From Burkholderia sp. OK233 (GTDB lineage: Bacteria > Pseudomonadota > Gammaproteobacteria > Burkholderiales > Burkholderiaceae), in NCBI RefSeq assembly GCF_900230185.1, contig NZ_OCSR01000001.1:1488001-1552000 (forward strand): a DNA stretch of 64,000 nt, in the 5' to 3' direction. The translations under genes and the position numbers were made by a program. Shown here one piece after another: positions 8,746 to 19,758 of the stretch; position 1 is the stretch's first letter, and every line of letters starts with the position of its first letter. The notes beneath the pieces were generated by a model. It had not been told where the DNA came from. It ran no database searches and saw nothing but the letters and a program-made list of their open reading frames with translations.

Positions 8746-10098
8746 ATGAATCCCCCTTCGCTATCCGCCAATGCCGACGCGTCTTCCGACGCGTGGCTCG
8801 AAGCCGCCGCCCTGCGCAAGATCACCTGGCGCATCATGCCGTTCCTGTTTCTCGTCTACGTGCTGTCGTACCTGGACCGCGTCAACATCGGCTATGCGAA
8901 GCTGCAGTTCACCGGGGACCTCGGCCTGTCGAACACGGCGTACGGACTCGGCGCGGGGATCTTTTTCTTCGGCTATTTCGTGTTCGAAGTGCCGAGCAAT
9001 CTGCTGCTGAAGAAGTTCGGCGCGCGCGCCACCATCGCCCGCATCACGATGCTGTGGGGGCTGCTGTCGTGCCTGATGATGTTCGTACGCTCGGAAACAA
9101 TGTTCTACGTGCTGCGCTTTTTCCTCGGCGTCGCCGAGGCCGGACTGGTGCCGGGCGTGGTGCTGTATCTGACCTTCTGGTTTCCGTCCGACCGGCGCGC
9201 GCGGATGGTCGCCGTGTTCATGGCGGCGATTCCGGTGGCAGGGATCATCGGCGCGCCGTTGTCGGGCTTTCTGATGTCGGCGCTGCATGAAGCGCACGGC
9301 TTGCGCGGCTGGCAGTGGATGTTCCTGATCGAAGGTATTCCGTCAATCCTCGCCGGCTTCTGGGCGCTCGCCGTGTTGCGCAACACGCCCGCCGAAGCCG
9401 CCTGGCTCACCGACGACGAAAAGCGCGTGATCCTCACCCGCCTCTCCCGCGAAAACACGGCGGCGGCTGCAGCCGGCGCCGAGCATAGTCTGGCGGTCGC
9501 CTTGCGCTCGAGCCGCTTCTGGCTGTTGACGCTGATCTACTTCTGCCTCGTCACCGGCAATGCGGGCTTCTCGTTCTGGCTGCCGCAAATCGTCAAGGAC
9601 CTCGGCGTCACGAATCTCGTCACAAACGGCTTCGTCACCGCGATTCCCTATCTCGCAGCAGGCATCGGCATGATCCTGATCGGCCGCTCATCGGATATCA
9701 CGGGCGAACGGCGCTGGCATTACGCCGTGTGCTGCTTCATCGGCGCGGCTGGCCTGCTCGGCAGCGCCTCGGTGACCAATTCGATTCCGCTCGCGGTCAC
9801 TGGCTTGTCGATCGCCTATGTCGGCATTCTGGCGGGCTTCGGCATCTTCTGGTCGATGTCCACCACGTTCCTGCAAGGCACCGCAGCCGTGGCCGGCATC
9901 GCCGTGATCAACTCGATTGCGAATCTGGCCGGCTATGTGAGCCCGTATGTGCTCGGCATCGTGAAGGACGCGACGCATAGCGTGACCTTCGGGCTGGTGC
10001 TGATCGCTGGGGCGTTGATCGTCGGCGGGTTGGTCACGTTGATGATGCCGCGCGTGAAGGTGCAACACGCAGCGGCGGTGACGCCGAGGAGCGCCTGA
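8746..10098 (+). CDS. MFS permease, anion:cation symporter (ACS) type
   Basis: This 450-residue permease has 12 predicted membrane segments. FLFLVYVLSYLDRVNIGYAK at the first segment and FVFEVPSNLLLKKFGAR around TM2-3 are signatures of the ACS group, which takes up organic anions such as galactonate, tartrate, phthalate or 4-hydroxyphenylacetate. The start ATG 8746 has GAGG overlapping the end of the DUF2848 gene, so translation of the two is probably coupled. The substrate is presumably the compound handled by the neighbouring DUF2848 protein and amidase, but it cannot be named from sequence. Confidence 0.9.
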   Translation: MNPPSLSANADASSDAWLEAAALRKITWRIMPFLFLVYVLSYLDRVNIGYAKLQFTGDLGLSNTAYGLGAGIFFFGYFVFEVPSNLLLKKFGARATIARITMLWGLLSCLMMFVRSETMFYVLRFFLGVAEAGLVPGVVLYLTFWFPSDRRARMVAVFMAAIPVAGIIGAPLSGFLMSALHEAHGLRGWQWMFLIEGIPSILAGFWALAVLRNTPAEAAWLTDDEKRVILTRLSRENTAAAAAGAEHSLAVALRSSRFWLLTLIYFCLVTGNAGFSFWLPQIVKDLGVTNLVTNGFVTAIPYLAAGIGMILIGRSSDITGERRWHYAVCCFIGAAGLLGSASVTNSIPLAVTGLSIAYVGILAGFGIFWSMSTTFLQGTAAVAGIAVINSIANLAGYVSPYVLGIVKDATHSVTFGLVLIAGALIVGGLVTLMMPRVKVQHAAAVTPRSA

Positions 10099-10242
10099 CA
10101 CGCTGGGATTTCCGTGATTGCTGTGACGTGTGAGAACCACGCGCCATGCGCAGACGGCGCCGGCGAGCAACCGCCCACCCGGCGCCGTCCGCGCAAAACC
10201 TTGTTCTACAATGCGGACGACACCGCCCGCTCCCCTCTTCAC

Positions 10243-10923
10243 ATGACGCTTTTGCAGACTGCCCGCCGTTCCAGTGCCCCCCGCGAAACCGCCTCGGCGA
10301 GTCTCGCCGAGCAGGCCTATGCCTTCGTCAAGCGCGAGATCATCACGATGCGTTTGCGGCCGAGCGAGGTGCTCAACGAAGCGGAATTGATGGTGCTGAC
10401 CGGCATCGGCAGAACGCCGGTGCATCAGGCGCTGCACCGGCTGGTACACGAGGGCATGCTCACCATCATGCCGAGAAAGGGCATCATGGTCCGCCCGGTT
10501 TCGCTCGACGACGTGCTGGCGATCATCGACGTGCGGCTCGTCAACGAAAGCTACTGCGTCGAGCTGGCCGCGCGCCATGCGCAGCAACACGATTTCGACG
10601 CGATGCAGGCCTTGTTGGACCGCTCGTCGGTGTGCGTCGCCGCGCATGATATCGAGGGCATGATGGATATCGACCGCGAGTTTCATCTGGCGATTTCGGC
10701 TGCGTCGCGCAACCCGGTGCTGGCCGACATCCTGCGTGGGTTGCATGAACGCTCGCTGCGCTTCTGGTTCATTTCGCTGTCCGAGCCGCATCATCTCGAA
10801 GACGTCCACGAAGAACATCTGGAACTGTTTCGCCTGCTGCGCGAACGCGATGCCGAAGGCGCCCGCCAATCGGTGCAAAAGCATATCGAAGCATTCCGCG
10901 CGACGCTTTTCAACCGCATCTGA
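10243..10923 (+). CDS. GntR family transcriptional regulator (FadR/FCD subfamily)
   Basis: The protein has 226 residues. A winged helix-turn-helix spans about residues 20-90 (EQAYAFVKREIITMRLRPSE, then NEAELMVLTGIGRTPVHQAL). It is followed by an FCD ligand-binding domain with the expected acidic/His metal-type positions (IDVRLVNESYCVELAARHA, MDIDREFHLAI). The start ATG 10243 was chosen because upstream sequence in the same frame shows no homology-like features. It sits between the permease and amidase genes and is the obvious local regulator. The effector would be the pathway substrate, and its operator may be the palindrome at 8002-8015. Confidence 0.9.
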   Translation: MTLLQTARRSSAPRETASASLAEQAYAFVKREIITMRLRPSEVLNEAELMVLTGIGRTPVHQALHRLVHEGMLTIMPRKGIMVRPVSLDDVLAIIDVRLVNESYCVELAARHAQQHDFDAMQALLDRSSVCVAAHDIEGMMDIDREFHLAISAASRNPVLADILRGLHERSLRFWFISLSEPHHLEDVHEEHLELFRLLRERDAEGARQSVQKHIEAFRATLFNRI

Positions 10924-10998
10924 TCGACCGAATCTCTCGACCGCTTCTTATCCACCTTAACCGGCTTCACCCGGTTCAACCGGATTCTTCCCGACACC

Positions 10999-12378
10999 AT
11001 GGCCACTGAATTCATGCCCTTTCCGCCGCTAGCCCAGCTTGCCGCCGACCTCGCGGCCGGCCGCACCACGAGCCGCGCGCTCGTTGAAACCGCGCTCGAA
11101 CGGATCGCCGATCCGGCCGGCCAGGGTGCGGTCGCTTTCATGCACGTCGATGCCGACAGCGCCCGCGCCGCCGCCGATGCGCACGACCGCCTGCGCGCCG
11201 CCGGCACCGTGCTCTCGCCGCTCGCCGGGATTCCGGTGTCGGTCAAAGATCTGTTCGATATCGAAGGTCAGACGACTCGCGCCGGTTCCGTGGTGCTAGC
11301 CGACGCGCCCGCCGCCAATGCGGACGCGGTCGCGGTCGCGCGCCTGAAACGGGCGGGCGCGGTGATCGTCGGGCGCACCAATATGAGCGAGTTCGCGTTT
11401 TCCGGGCTCGGCCTGAACCCGCACTACGGGCATCCGCTGTCGCCGTATCAGCGCGGCGTGAAGGGCGACGAGCGGATTTCGGGCGGCTCGTCGTCGGGGG
11501 CGGCGGCATCGGTTGCGGACGGCATGGCGGCCATTGCGCTCGGCACCGACACCGGCGGTTCGATCCGCATCCCGGCCGCACTGTGCGGCCTGACGGGCTT
11601 CAAGCCGACCGCTGATCGCATCCCGAAACAAGGTGGCGTGCCGCTCTCACCGACGCTCGACTCGTTCGGACCGATCGGCGTCTCGGTGGCGTGCTGCGCG
11701 CTGGTCGACCGGATGCTGGCCGGACTCGAGCCGCGCATCCCGGCGGCCCGGCCGCTCGAAGGCGTGCGCCTTGGCGTATTGACCAATTTCGTGACCGACG
11801 GCGTCGAACCGGCGGTCGCCGCCGCAATCGATACGGCGCTCAAGCATCTGGAAGCGGCCGGCGCGATCGTCACGGAAGTGCGCTTCGCGCCACTCGACCG
11901 TCTGCCCGAGATCAACCGCTTCGGCTTTTCGCCGATCGAAGCGTATGCATGGCACCGTCCGCTGCTGGAAAAGCACCGCGATCAATATGATCCGCGCGTG
12001 CTGGTGCGCATCCTGAAAGGCCAGCCGGCCAGCGCCGTCGACTATCTGGATCTGCTCGCCGAACGCCAGGTCATGCTCGACGAAGCCGCGCGCACGCTGT
12101 GGCAGCGTTTCGACGCGGTCGTCGCACCGACCGTGCCGGTCGTGCCGCCGCGCGTGGCCGACCTGATCGACGACGACGACGCATTTGGCCGCACCAACGC
12201 GCTGATCCTGCGCAACCCGAGCGTGTTCAACTTCCTCGACGCCTGCGCGCTGTCACTGCCTTGCCATCTGCGCGGCGACGCGCCCGTCGGGCTGATGCTG
12301 GCAGGCGCACCGCACACCGACGACGCCTTGCTGGCCATCGGCCGCGGCGCCCAGGCGGTGCTCAACGCCATTCGCTGA
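10999..12378 (+). CDS. Amidase (amidase signature family)
   Basis: The 459-residue enzyme carries the complete Ser-cisSer-Lys apparatus. The Lys is in IPVSVKDLFD near residue 82. The signature GGSSSGAAASVADGMAAIALG begins near residue 160, and TDTGGSIRIPA holds the nucleophile near residue 185. Family members hydrolyse aliphatic or aromatic amides, allophanate, or Gln in GatA. The size and lack of GatB/C neighbours argue against the tRNA amidotransferase. It is the last gene of the DUF2848-permease-GntR set and ends about 135 bp before dsbB. The likely role is to release ammonia and a carboxylate from an imported amide. Confidence 0.9.
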   Translation: MATEFMPFPPLAQLAADLAAGRTTSRALVETALERIADPAGQGAVAFMHVDADSARAAADAHDRLRAAGTVLSPLAGIPVSVKDLFDIEGQTTRAGSVVLADAPAANADAVAVARLKRAGAVIVGRTNMSEFAFSGLGLNPHYGHPLSPYQRGVKGDERISGGSSSGAAASVADGMAAIALGTDTGGSIRIPAALCGLTGFKPTADRIPKQGGVPLSPTLDSFGPIGVSVACCALVDRMLAGLEPRIPAARPLEGVRLGVLTNFVTDGVEPAVAAAIDTALKHLEAAGAIVTEVRFAPLDRLPEINRFGFSPIEAYAWHRPLLEKHRDQYDPRVLVRILKGQPASAVDYLDLLAERQVMLDEAARTLWQRFDAVVAPTVPVVPPRVADLIDDDDAFGRTNALILRNPSVFNFLDACALSLPCHLRGDAPVGLMLAGAPHTDDALLAIGRGAQAVLNAIR

Positions 12379-12390
12379 TTGGGGCGCTGA

Positions 12391-13023
<633 letters not shown>

Positions 13024-13054
13024 TCGGCGCTTCCGGTCGATCTGACTGAATCGA

Positions 13055-13102
13055 CGCCGGCCTTTGATCCGTCTTCTCTGACGGGTTGAAGGCCGGCGTT
13101 TT
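13055..13102 (+). terminator. Intrinsic terminator after dsbB
   Basis: The arms CGCCGGCCTT (13055-13064) and AAGGCCGGCG (13089-13098) are perfectly complementary and followed by T4. The loop is long at 24 nt. It lies 32 bp after the dsbB stop. Confidence 0.75.
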
Positions 13103-13368
13103 CACGTCCGCTCCGCCCCCTTTTCTCGCCGCGCCCCGTCCCTCAAGGCTTTGCGCCACTCATCCCGCCTCACGCAACTTCCCGCCCTGGCGCGAATCGT
13201 ACTTATCTCATGACCGCTTCCGAATAAGCTTCATGCGAGTTGGGAAATCTTTTCGGGACAAGGTAGTGCTATCTTCGGAACTGGATGGCGATCTACGTGC
13301 GCGAGGCCGGCTTTGGCGCGACCCCATGCGTAACGCGCGCCCGGTCCGCACTGTCTTTCGGATTCGCC
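13103..13368. other. Upstream region of the xdh operon
   Basis: This 266-bp stretch should hold the promoter of the purine catabolic genes. A TATCTT at 13270-13275 has an extended TG, but I cannot pair it with a well-spaced -35. No palindromic operator is evident. Confidence 0.4.
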
Positions 13369-14916
13369 ATGACAACGCAAACCATCCGCTTTTATCACCA
13401 GGGGTCCGTCCGTGAGGTCGCGGGCGTCCCGGCAACGCGCACCGTGCTTCAGCACCTGCGCGAGGACTTGCATTGCACGGGCACCAAGGAAGGCTGCGCG
13501 GAAGGTGACTGCGGCGCCTGCACGGTCGTCATCGGCGAACTGGATGCACAAGGCGGGCTTGCGCTGAAAGCGGTCAACGCCTGTATTCAGTTCCTGCCGA
13601 CGCTGGACGGCAAAGCCCTTTTCACCGTCGAAGACCTGCGCGCCGCCGACGGCGCCCTGCACCCCGTCCAACAGGCCATGGTCGATTGCCACGGCTCGCA
13701 GTGCGGTTTCTGCACCCCCGGCTTCGTGATGTCGATGTGGGCGCTGTATGAAAACCAGCCGGCCGCCGCCGGCCTGCCCACCCGCGATGAGATCAACGCC
13801 GCGCTGTCCGGCAATCTGTGCCGCTGCACCGGCTACCGGCCGATTGTCGATGCGTCGCAGAAGATGTTCGACTATCCGCAATACCCACGCGTGACGCTGG
13901 ACCGCAAGGCGGTCGCCGACAAACTGCGTGAGATCCAACGCCGTGACACCTTCGAGTACAGCGCGCCCGATACGCGTGGCGCCGCGTTCGGCTCGCCCAC
14001 GTTCCATGCCCCGGTCACGCTCGATGCGTTTGCCAGACTGCGCGCCGAGCATCCACAAGCGCGTCTGCTGGCAGGCAGCACCGACGTCGGCCTGTGGGTC
14101 ACCAAGCAGTTCCGCGATCTCGGCGACATCCTGTACATCGGCAACGTGGCCGAATTGAAAACCATCGAGCGCGATGCGCAGACGCTGACGATTGGCGCCG
14201 CCGTCACGCTCGAAGACGCCTACGCGGCGCTCGCCGCCGATTACCCCGAACTGGCCGAACTGTGGACGCGTTTTGCGTCGCTGCCGATCCGCAATGCCGG
14301 CACACTCGGCGGCAACGTCGCGAACGGCTCGCCAATCGGCGATTCGATGCCCGCGCTGCTCGCGCTCGACGCTGAAGTCGTGCTGCGCCACGGCGCCAAA
14401 ACCCGCGCACTGAAGCTCGACGCCTTCTACCTCGGCTATCAGAAAACCGCGCTCGCGGCCGGCGAATTCGTCGCCGCGCTGCGTGTGCCGCGTCCGGCGC
14501 GCGATCTGCGCTTCCGCACGTACAAAGTGGCGAAGCGTTACGATCAGGACATCTCCGCGGTGTGCGCCGCATTCGCGCTGCACATCGGCGAAAACGGCGC
14601 AATCAGGGAGGCTCGCATCGCGTTCGGCGGCATGGCCGCGACGCCTAAACGCGCCGCGCAAACCGAAGCGGCGCTGAATGGCGCAACATGGAACGAAAGC
14701 ACCGCGCGGCAAGCGATGAACGCACTCGTCGCCGATTACCAGCCGCTCACCGACATGCGCGCCTCGAGCGCCTATCGACTGAAGGTGGCGCGCAACCTGC
14801 TGTGGCGCTTCCACCTCGAAACGCGCGATGACGCGCCGCTCGCCCTCTTCGACGTGAATGCGTTCGCGTACGAAGCCGGCGCGCCCGACGCGGCCGTTGC
14901 GAAGGAGTCGTCGTGA
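13369..14916 (+). CDS. xdhA: Xanthine dehydrogenase small subunit (2Fe-2S/FAD)
   Basis: This 515-residue subunit joins two [2Fe-2S] domains to an FAD domain and passes electrons from the molybdenum subunit to NAD+. The plant-type cluster cysteines are at about 43, 48 and 51 (EGCAEGDCGAC), with a fourth near 73. The second cluster uses QCGFCTPG near 115 and NLCRCTGYRP near 150. The FAD-binding part follows, with ARLLAGSTDVGLWVTK and PIRNAGTLGGNVANGSPIGD. The start ATG 13369 (MTTQTIRFY) directly precedes the beta-grasp ferredoxin fold. The stop overlaps the xdhB start, so the two are translationally coupled. Confidence 0.95.
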   Translation: MTTQTIRFYHQGSVREVAGVPATRTVLQHLREDLHCTGTKEGCAEGDCGACTVVIGELDAQGGLALKAVNACIQFLPTLDGKALFTVEDLRAADGALHPVQQAMVDCHGSQCGFCTPGFVMSMWALYENQPAAAGLPTRDEINAALSGNLCRCTGYRPIVDASQKMFDYPQYPRVTLDRKAVADKLREIQRRDTFEYSAPDTRGAAFGSPTFHAPVTLDAFARLRAEHPQARLLAGSTDVGLWVTKQFRDLGDILYIGNVAELKTIERDAQTLTIGAAVTLEDAYAALAADYPELAELWTRFASLPIRNAGTLGGNVANGSPIGDSMPALLALDAEVVLRHGAKTRALKLDAFYLGYQKTALAAGEFVAALRVPRPARDLRFRTYKVAKRYDQDISAVCAAFALHIGENGAIREARIAFGGMAATPKRAAQTEAALNGATWNESTARQAMNALVADYQPLTDMRASSAYRLKVARNLLWRFHLETRDDAPLALFDVNAFAYEAGAPDAAVAKESS

Positions 14917-17363
14917 TGAACCGGACCGATGCTTTCGTCGAACCTGCTGCCAGGCACGCCGCCGTTCCGGAGGGCGAGACGGCGATCGGCGTCTCCTTGC
15001 CGCACGAATCGGCTGCGCTGCATGTGAGCGGCGAAGCCACCTACACCGACGATGTCCCCGAATTGCAAGGCACGCTGCACGCGGCGCTTGGGTTGTCGCG
15101 GCACGCGCACGCGCGGATCGTGTCGCTCGATCTGGATGCCGTCAGAAAAGCGCCTGGCGTAATCGCGGTGCTGACCGCCGAAGATATCCCCGGCGAGAAC
15201 AACTGCGGCCCGGTGCTGCACGACGATCCGATTCTCGCTGTAGACGAAGTGCTGTATCTCGGCCAACCGGTGTTCGCGGTGATTGCCGAAAGTCATGAAC
15301 TCGCGCGCCGCGCCGCTGGGCTGGCGAAAAGCGATGACGTCGTACGATATGAACCGCTCGACGTCGTCCTCACGCCGGCCGAAGCGAAAGCCAATAAGCA
15401 GTTCGTCCTGCCGCCGCTGCATCTGAAGCGCGGCGAGCCCGACGCGAAAATCGCCGCCGCGCCGCATAAGATCCGCGGCACGTTCGAAGTCGGCGGCCAG
15501 GAACAGTTCTATCTCGAAGGCCAGATCGCGTACGCCGTGCCGAAGGAAATGGACGGCATGCTTGTCTACAGTTCGACGCAGCATCCGAGCGAAATGCAGC
15601 AGGTCGTCGCGCATATGCTCGGCTGGCCGGCACATAACGTCGTGTGCGAATGCCGGAGGATGGGCGGCGGCTTTGGCGGCAAGGAATCGCAATCGGCGGT
15701 GTTCGCGTGCGTGGCATCGTTGGCAGCGAAGCTGCTGCGCCGCCCGGTCAAACTGCGGGCCGACCGTGACGACGATTTCATGATCACCGGCAAGCGCCAC
15801 GACGCGGTCTACGAGTACGAAGCAGGCTTTGACGATAGCGGCCGCATCCTCGGCGCGCGCGTCGAAATCGCCTTGAGAGCCGGCTATTCCGCTGACTTGT
15901 CCGGCGCGGTCGCAACCCGTGCCGTCTGTCACTTCGACAACGCGTACTACCTGTCCGACGTCGACATCGTCGCGCTGTGCTGCAAGACGAATACGCAATC
16001 GAACACCGCGTTTCGCGGCTTCGGTGGCCCGCAAGGCGCGCTGGTGATGGAAGTGATGCTCGACAGCATCGCGCGTCAATTGCACTGCGATCCGCTCGAC
16101 GTGCGGCTCGCCAACTACTACGGCATCGGCGAACGCGACACGACGCCGTACGGACAGCGCGTCGAAGACAACATCATCGCGCCGCTAACTGATGAGTTGC
16201 TTGCCACCAGCGACTACCGCGCGCGCCGCGAAGCGATCGCCGCGTTCAATGCAAAAAGTCCGGTGCTCAAACGTGGCCTTGCGTTCTCGCCGGTGAAGTT
16301 CGGCATCTCGTTCAACGTGCCGTTTCTGAATCAGGCCGGCGCGCTGGTGCACGTGTACAAAGACGGTTCGGTACTCGTCAATCACGGCGGCACCGAAATG
16401 GGCCAGGGGCTGAATACGAAGGTCGCGCAAGTCGTCGCGAACCAGCTCGGTCTGCCGCTTTCGCGCGTGCGCGTGACAGCGACCGATACGTCGAAGATCG
16501 CCAACACCTCGGCGACCGCCGCCTCCACCGGCAGCGACCTGAACGGCAAAGCCGCCGAAGCCGCTGCGCGGACCATTCGTGACCGGCTCGCCAAACTCGC
16601 GGCAAAGCAGCTCGGCGGCACCGCAGACGCAGTGGAATTCGCCAGCGGTGAAGTGTCGGTGAACGGCGGTGCGATGCCATTCGAGCAACTGGTCGCCGCA
16701 GCGTATCTGGCGCGTGTGCAGTTGTGGTCGGACGGGTTCTACACGACGCCGAAAGTGCACTGGGACGCGAAAACGCTGACCGGTCACCCGTTTTATTACT
16801 TTGCGTACGGTGCGGCCGTGTCGGAAGTGGTGATCGACACGCTGACCGGCGAATGGAAACTGGTGCGCGCGGACGTGTTGCACGACGCCGGCCAATCGAT
16901 CAATCCGGCGATCGATCTCGGCCAGGTGGAAGGCGGCTTCATTCAGGGCATGGGCTGGCTCACCACCGAAGAACTGTGGTGGAACCGCGATGGCCGCCTG
17001 ATGACGCACGCGCCGTCGACGTACAAGATTCCCGCCGTCAGCGATACGCCCGCGGCGTTCAATGTGCAGCTTTATCAGAATCAGAACGTCGAGCCGACCG
17101 TGTTCCATTCGAAGGCCGTGGGCGAGCCGCCTCTGCTGCTGCCGTTTTCAGTGTTTCTCGCGATTCGCGACGCTGTTGCGGCCGCGGTGCCGGGTGCGGA
17201 AAACGCGCCGCAGCTTCGCGCGCCGGCGACGCCCGAAGCGATTCTCGACGCGCTGGACGCGTTGCAATCGCCGGGGACGACGACGGAGCCCGCGACAGGA
17301 CTGCCGGCGGAACAAGCAACGGAAGCGGCAGCCGCAGCCTCAACCGCCACCACACCGGTTTAG
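14916..17363 (+). CDS. xdhB: Xanthine dehydrogenase large subunit (molybdopterin-binding)
   Basis: The 815-residue catalytic subunit hydroxylates hypoxanthine to xanthine and xanthine to urate. The molybdopterin-binding fold is supported by EGQIAYAVP, RRMGGGFGGKESQ, TAFRGFGGPQG (with the substrate-site Arg) and NHGGTEMGQGLNTK. The essential Glu near the Mo is in the C-terminal AVGEPPLLLPFSVFLAIRDA. The start ATG 14916 overlaps the xdhA TGA by one base; a GTG one codon upstream is also possible. The last ~40 residues are Thr/Ala-rich low complexity and probably disordered. It needs XdhC for cofactor maturation, encoded next. Confidence 0.95.
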   Translation: MNRTDAFVEPAARHAAVPEGETAIGVSLPHESAALHVSGEATYTDDVPELQGTLHAALGLSRHAHARIVSLDLDAVRKAPGVIAVLTAEDIPGENNCGPVLHDDPILAVDEVLYLGQPVFAVIAESHELARRAAGLAKSDDVVRYEPLDVVLTPAEAKANKQFVLPPLHLKRGEPDAKIAAAPHKIRGTFEVGGQEQFYLEGQIAYAVPKEMDGMLVYSSTQHPSEMQQVVAHMLGWPAHNVVCECRRMGGGFGGKESQSAVFACVASLAAKLLRRPVKLRADRDDDFMITGKRHDAVYEYEAGFDDSGRILGARVEIALRAGYSADLSGAVATRAVCHFDNAYYLSDVDIVALCCKTNTQSNTAFRGFGGPQGALVMEVMLDSIARQLHCDPLDVRLANYYGIGERDTTPYGQRVEDNIIAPLTDELLATSDYRARREAIAAFNAKSPVLKRGLAFSPVKFGISFNVPFLNQAGALVHVYKDGSVLVNHGGTEMGQGLNTKVAQVVANQLGLPLSRVRVTATDTSKIANTSATAASTGSDLNGKAAEAAARTIRDRLAKLAAKQLGGTADAVEFASGEVSVNGGAMPFEQLVAAAYLARVQLWSDGFYTTPKVHWDAKTLTGHPFYYFAYGAAVSEVVIDTLTGEWKLVRADVLHDAGQSINPAIDLGQVEGGFIQGMGWLTTEELWWNRDGRLMTHAPSTYKIPAVSDTPAAFNVQLYQNQNVEPTVFHSKAVGEPPLLLPFSVFLAIRDAVAAAVPGAENAPQLRAPATPEAILDALDALQSPGTTTEPATGLPAEQATEAAAAASTATTPV

Positions 17364-17490
17364 CAATTTGATGAACCGTTGAACGGCTTTAAGCAACTTA
17401 AAACCTGGGCCCGACGCGACACGAACGCGTCCCGCCACACTCAACCGGCCGCACGGACACCCCGCGCGGCCACGTATGGAGAACCGCCGG

Positions 17491-18504
17491 ATGCAAGCCT
17501 GGCTACCTGACCTGCAACAACTGCTCGCGCACGGCGACGCCGCCGTGCTGGTGACGGTCGCACGCGTCGAAGGGTCGGCGCCCCGCGAAGCCGGCACCAA
17601 GATGATCGTCACGCGCGATTCGGCCAAGCACACGATCGGCGGCGGACACCTCGAATGGAAAGCCATCGAGACGGCGCGCCAGGTGCTGCGCGACGGCATG
17701 CGCTCGCCGCATATGCGCCGCCTCGAACGCTTCGCGCTTGGCCCCAGTCTCGGCCAATGCTGCGGCGGCGCCGTGATTCTCGCCTTCGAGCGCCTCGACA
17801 TCGGCGACCTCGGCTGGATCACCTCGCTCGCGAAACGCGTGGCCGCGGGCCTTTCGACGGTGCGTAGCGTATCATTCGGCCCCGCACCGGATGCGGTGAT
17901 GCTCTCCGACCCCGAACCGGGTGTCGATGCCTCCGACTGCCTGCTGTGGGACGGCGCCGGTTTCGACGACAGCGGCGCGCTGCTCACCGAAACCATCGCG
18001 CCAGGCGACTTCCAGGTCGTGCTGTTCGGCGCCGGTCACGTGGGCGCGGCGCTGGTTCGCGTGCTGGCCACGCTGCCTTGCACCGTGCGCTGGGTCGACG
18101 AGCGCGACGCGCAGTTTCCGCCCGCGGAAACGCTGCATGCGCCGAACGTGAAGTTCGATCCGAACGACGCACCCGACGAAGCCATCGACCAGGCCGCGCC
18201 GCACACGTACTTCATCGTGATGACGCACAACCATGCGCTCGATCTCGAGTTGGCCGAACGCATTCTGCGGCGTGGCGATTTCGCCTTCTTCGGCATGATC
18301 GGCTCGCACAGCAAACGCAAGCAGTTCGAACATCGGCTGGCCGCGCGTGGCATCGATCCTTCGCAGATTGCGCGGATGAAGTGCCCGCTCGGCGTCGACG
18401 GTATCGTCGACAAGTCGCCGGAGATCATCGCGATCTCCGCGGCTGCTCAAGTGTTGCAGGCAGTGGAGGCAAATGCGGGCGCGCACGCGGCGCAGACGGT
18501 CTGA
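17491..18504 (+). CDS. xdhC: Xanthine dehydrogenase accessory protein XdhC
   Basis: XdhC binds molybdenum cofactor, promotes its sulfuration and inserts it into the XdhB subunit. The 337-residue protein has the XdhC/CoxI N-terminal domain (VTVARVEGSAPREAGTKMIV, GGGHLEWKAIE, LGPSLGQCCGGAV). A Rossmann-type domain follows (VVLFGAGHVGAALVRVLA) and then FGMIGSHSKRKQFEHRL. I chose ATG 17491 because GGAG lies 8 nt upstream; the ATG at 17476 has no clear ribosome site. It is the third gene of the xdhABC operon. Confidence 0.93.
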   Translation: MQAWLPDLQQLLAHGDAAVLVTVARVEGSAPREAGTKMIVTRDSAKHTIGGGHLEWKAIETARQVLRDGMRSPHMRRLERFALGPSLGQCCGGAVILAFERLDIGDLGWITSLAKRVAAGLSTVRSVSFGPAPDAVMLSDPEPGVDASDCLLWDGAGFDDSGALLTETIAPGDFQVVLFGAGHVGAALVRVLATLPCTVRWVDERDAQFPPAETLHAPNVKFDPNDAPDEAIDQAAPHTYFIVMTHNHALDLELAERILRRGDFAFFGMIGSHSKRKQFEHRLAARGIDPSQIARMKCPLGVDGIVDKSPEIIAISAAAQVLQAVEANAGAHAAQTV

Positions 18505-18594
18505 TTTGACGCACACTCGACCTGCCGCCCCACAGCGATTGCCTCCTGTCCTGCATCCCGCATCCGGCGCGAAACGACTCCAACGAACTTCTGA

Positions 18595-19653
<1,059 letters not shown>

Positions 19654-19758
19654 CGGGCCAATGAATAGCAGCCGGCGGCGGCACGGGTTCGTTTCAGACC
19701 CAGAATCAAGCCGCCGTCTGCGCTGTTTAGCTCCTCACAAATACGGAGACGGTTTTTC

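Noticed and set aside
9688..10884. A 398-codon antisense frame across the permease and GntR genes
   Set aside because: The plus strand carries clear MFS and GntR/FCD proteins, and the antisense product is His/Arg/Gln-rich.
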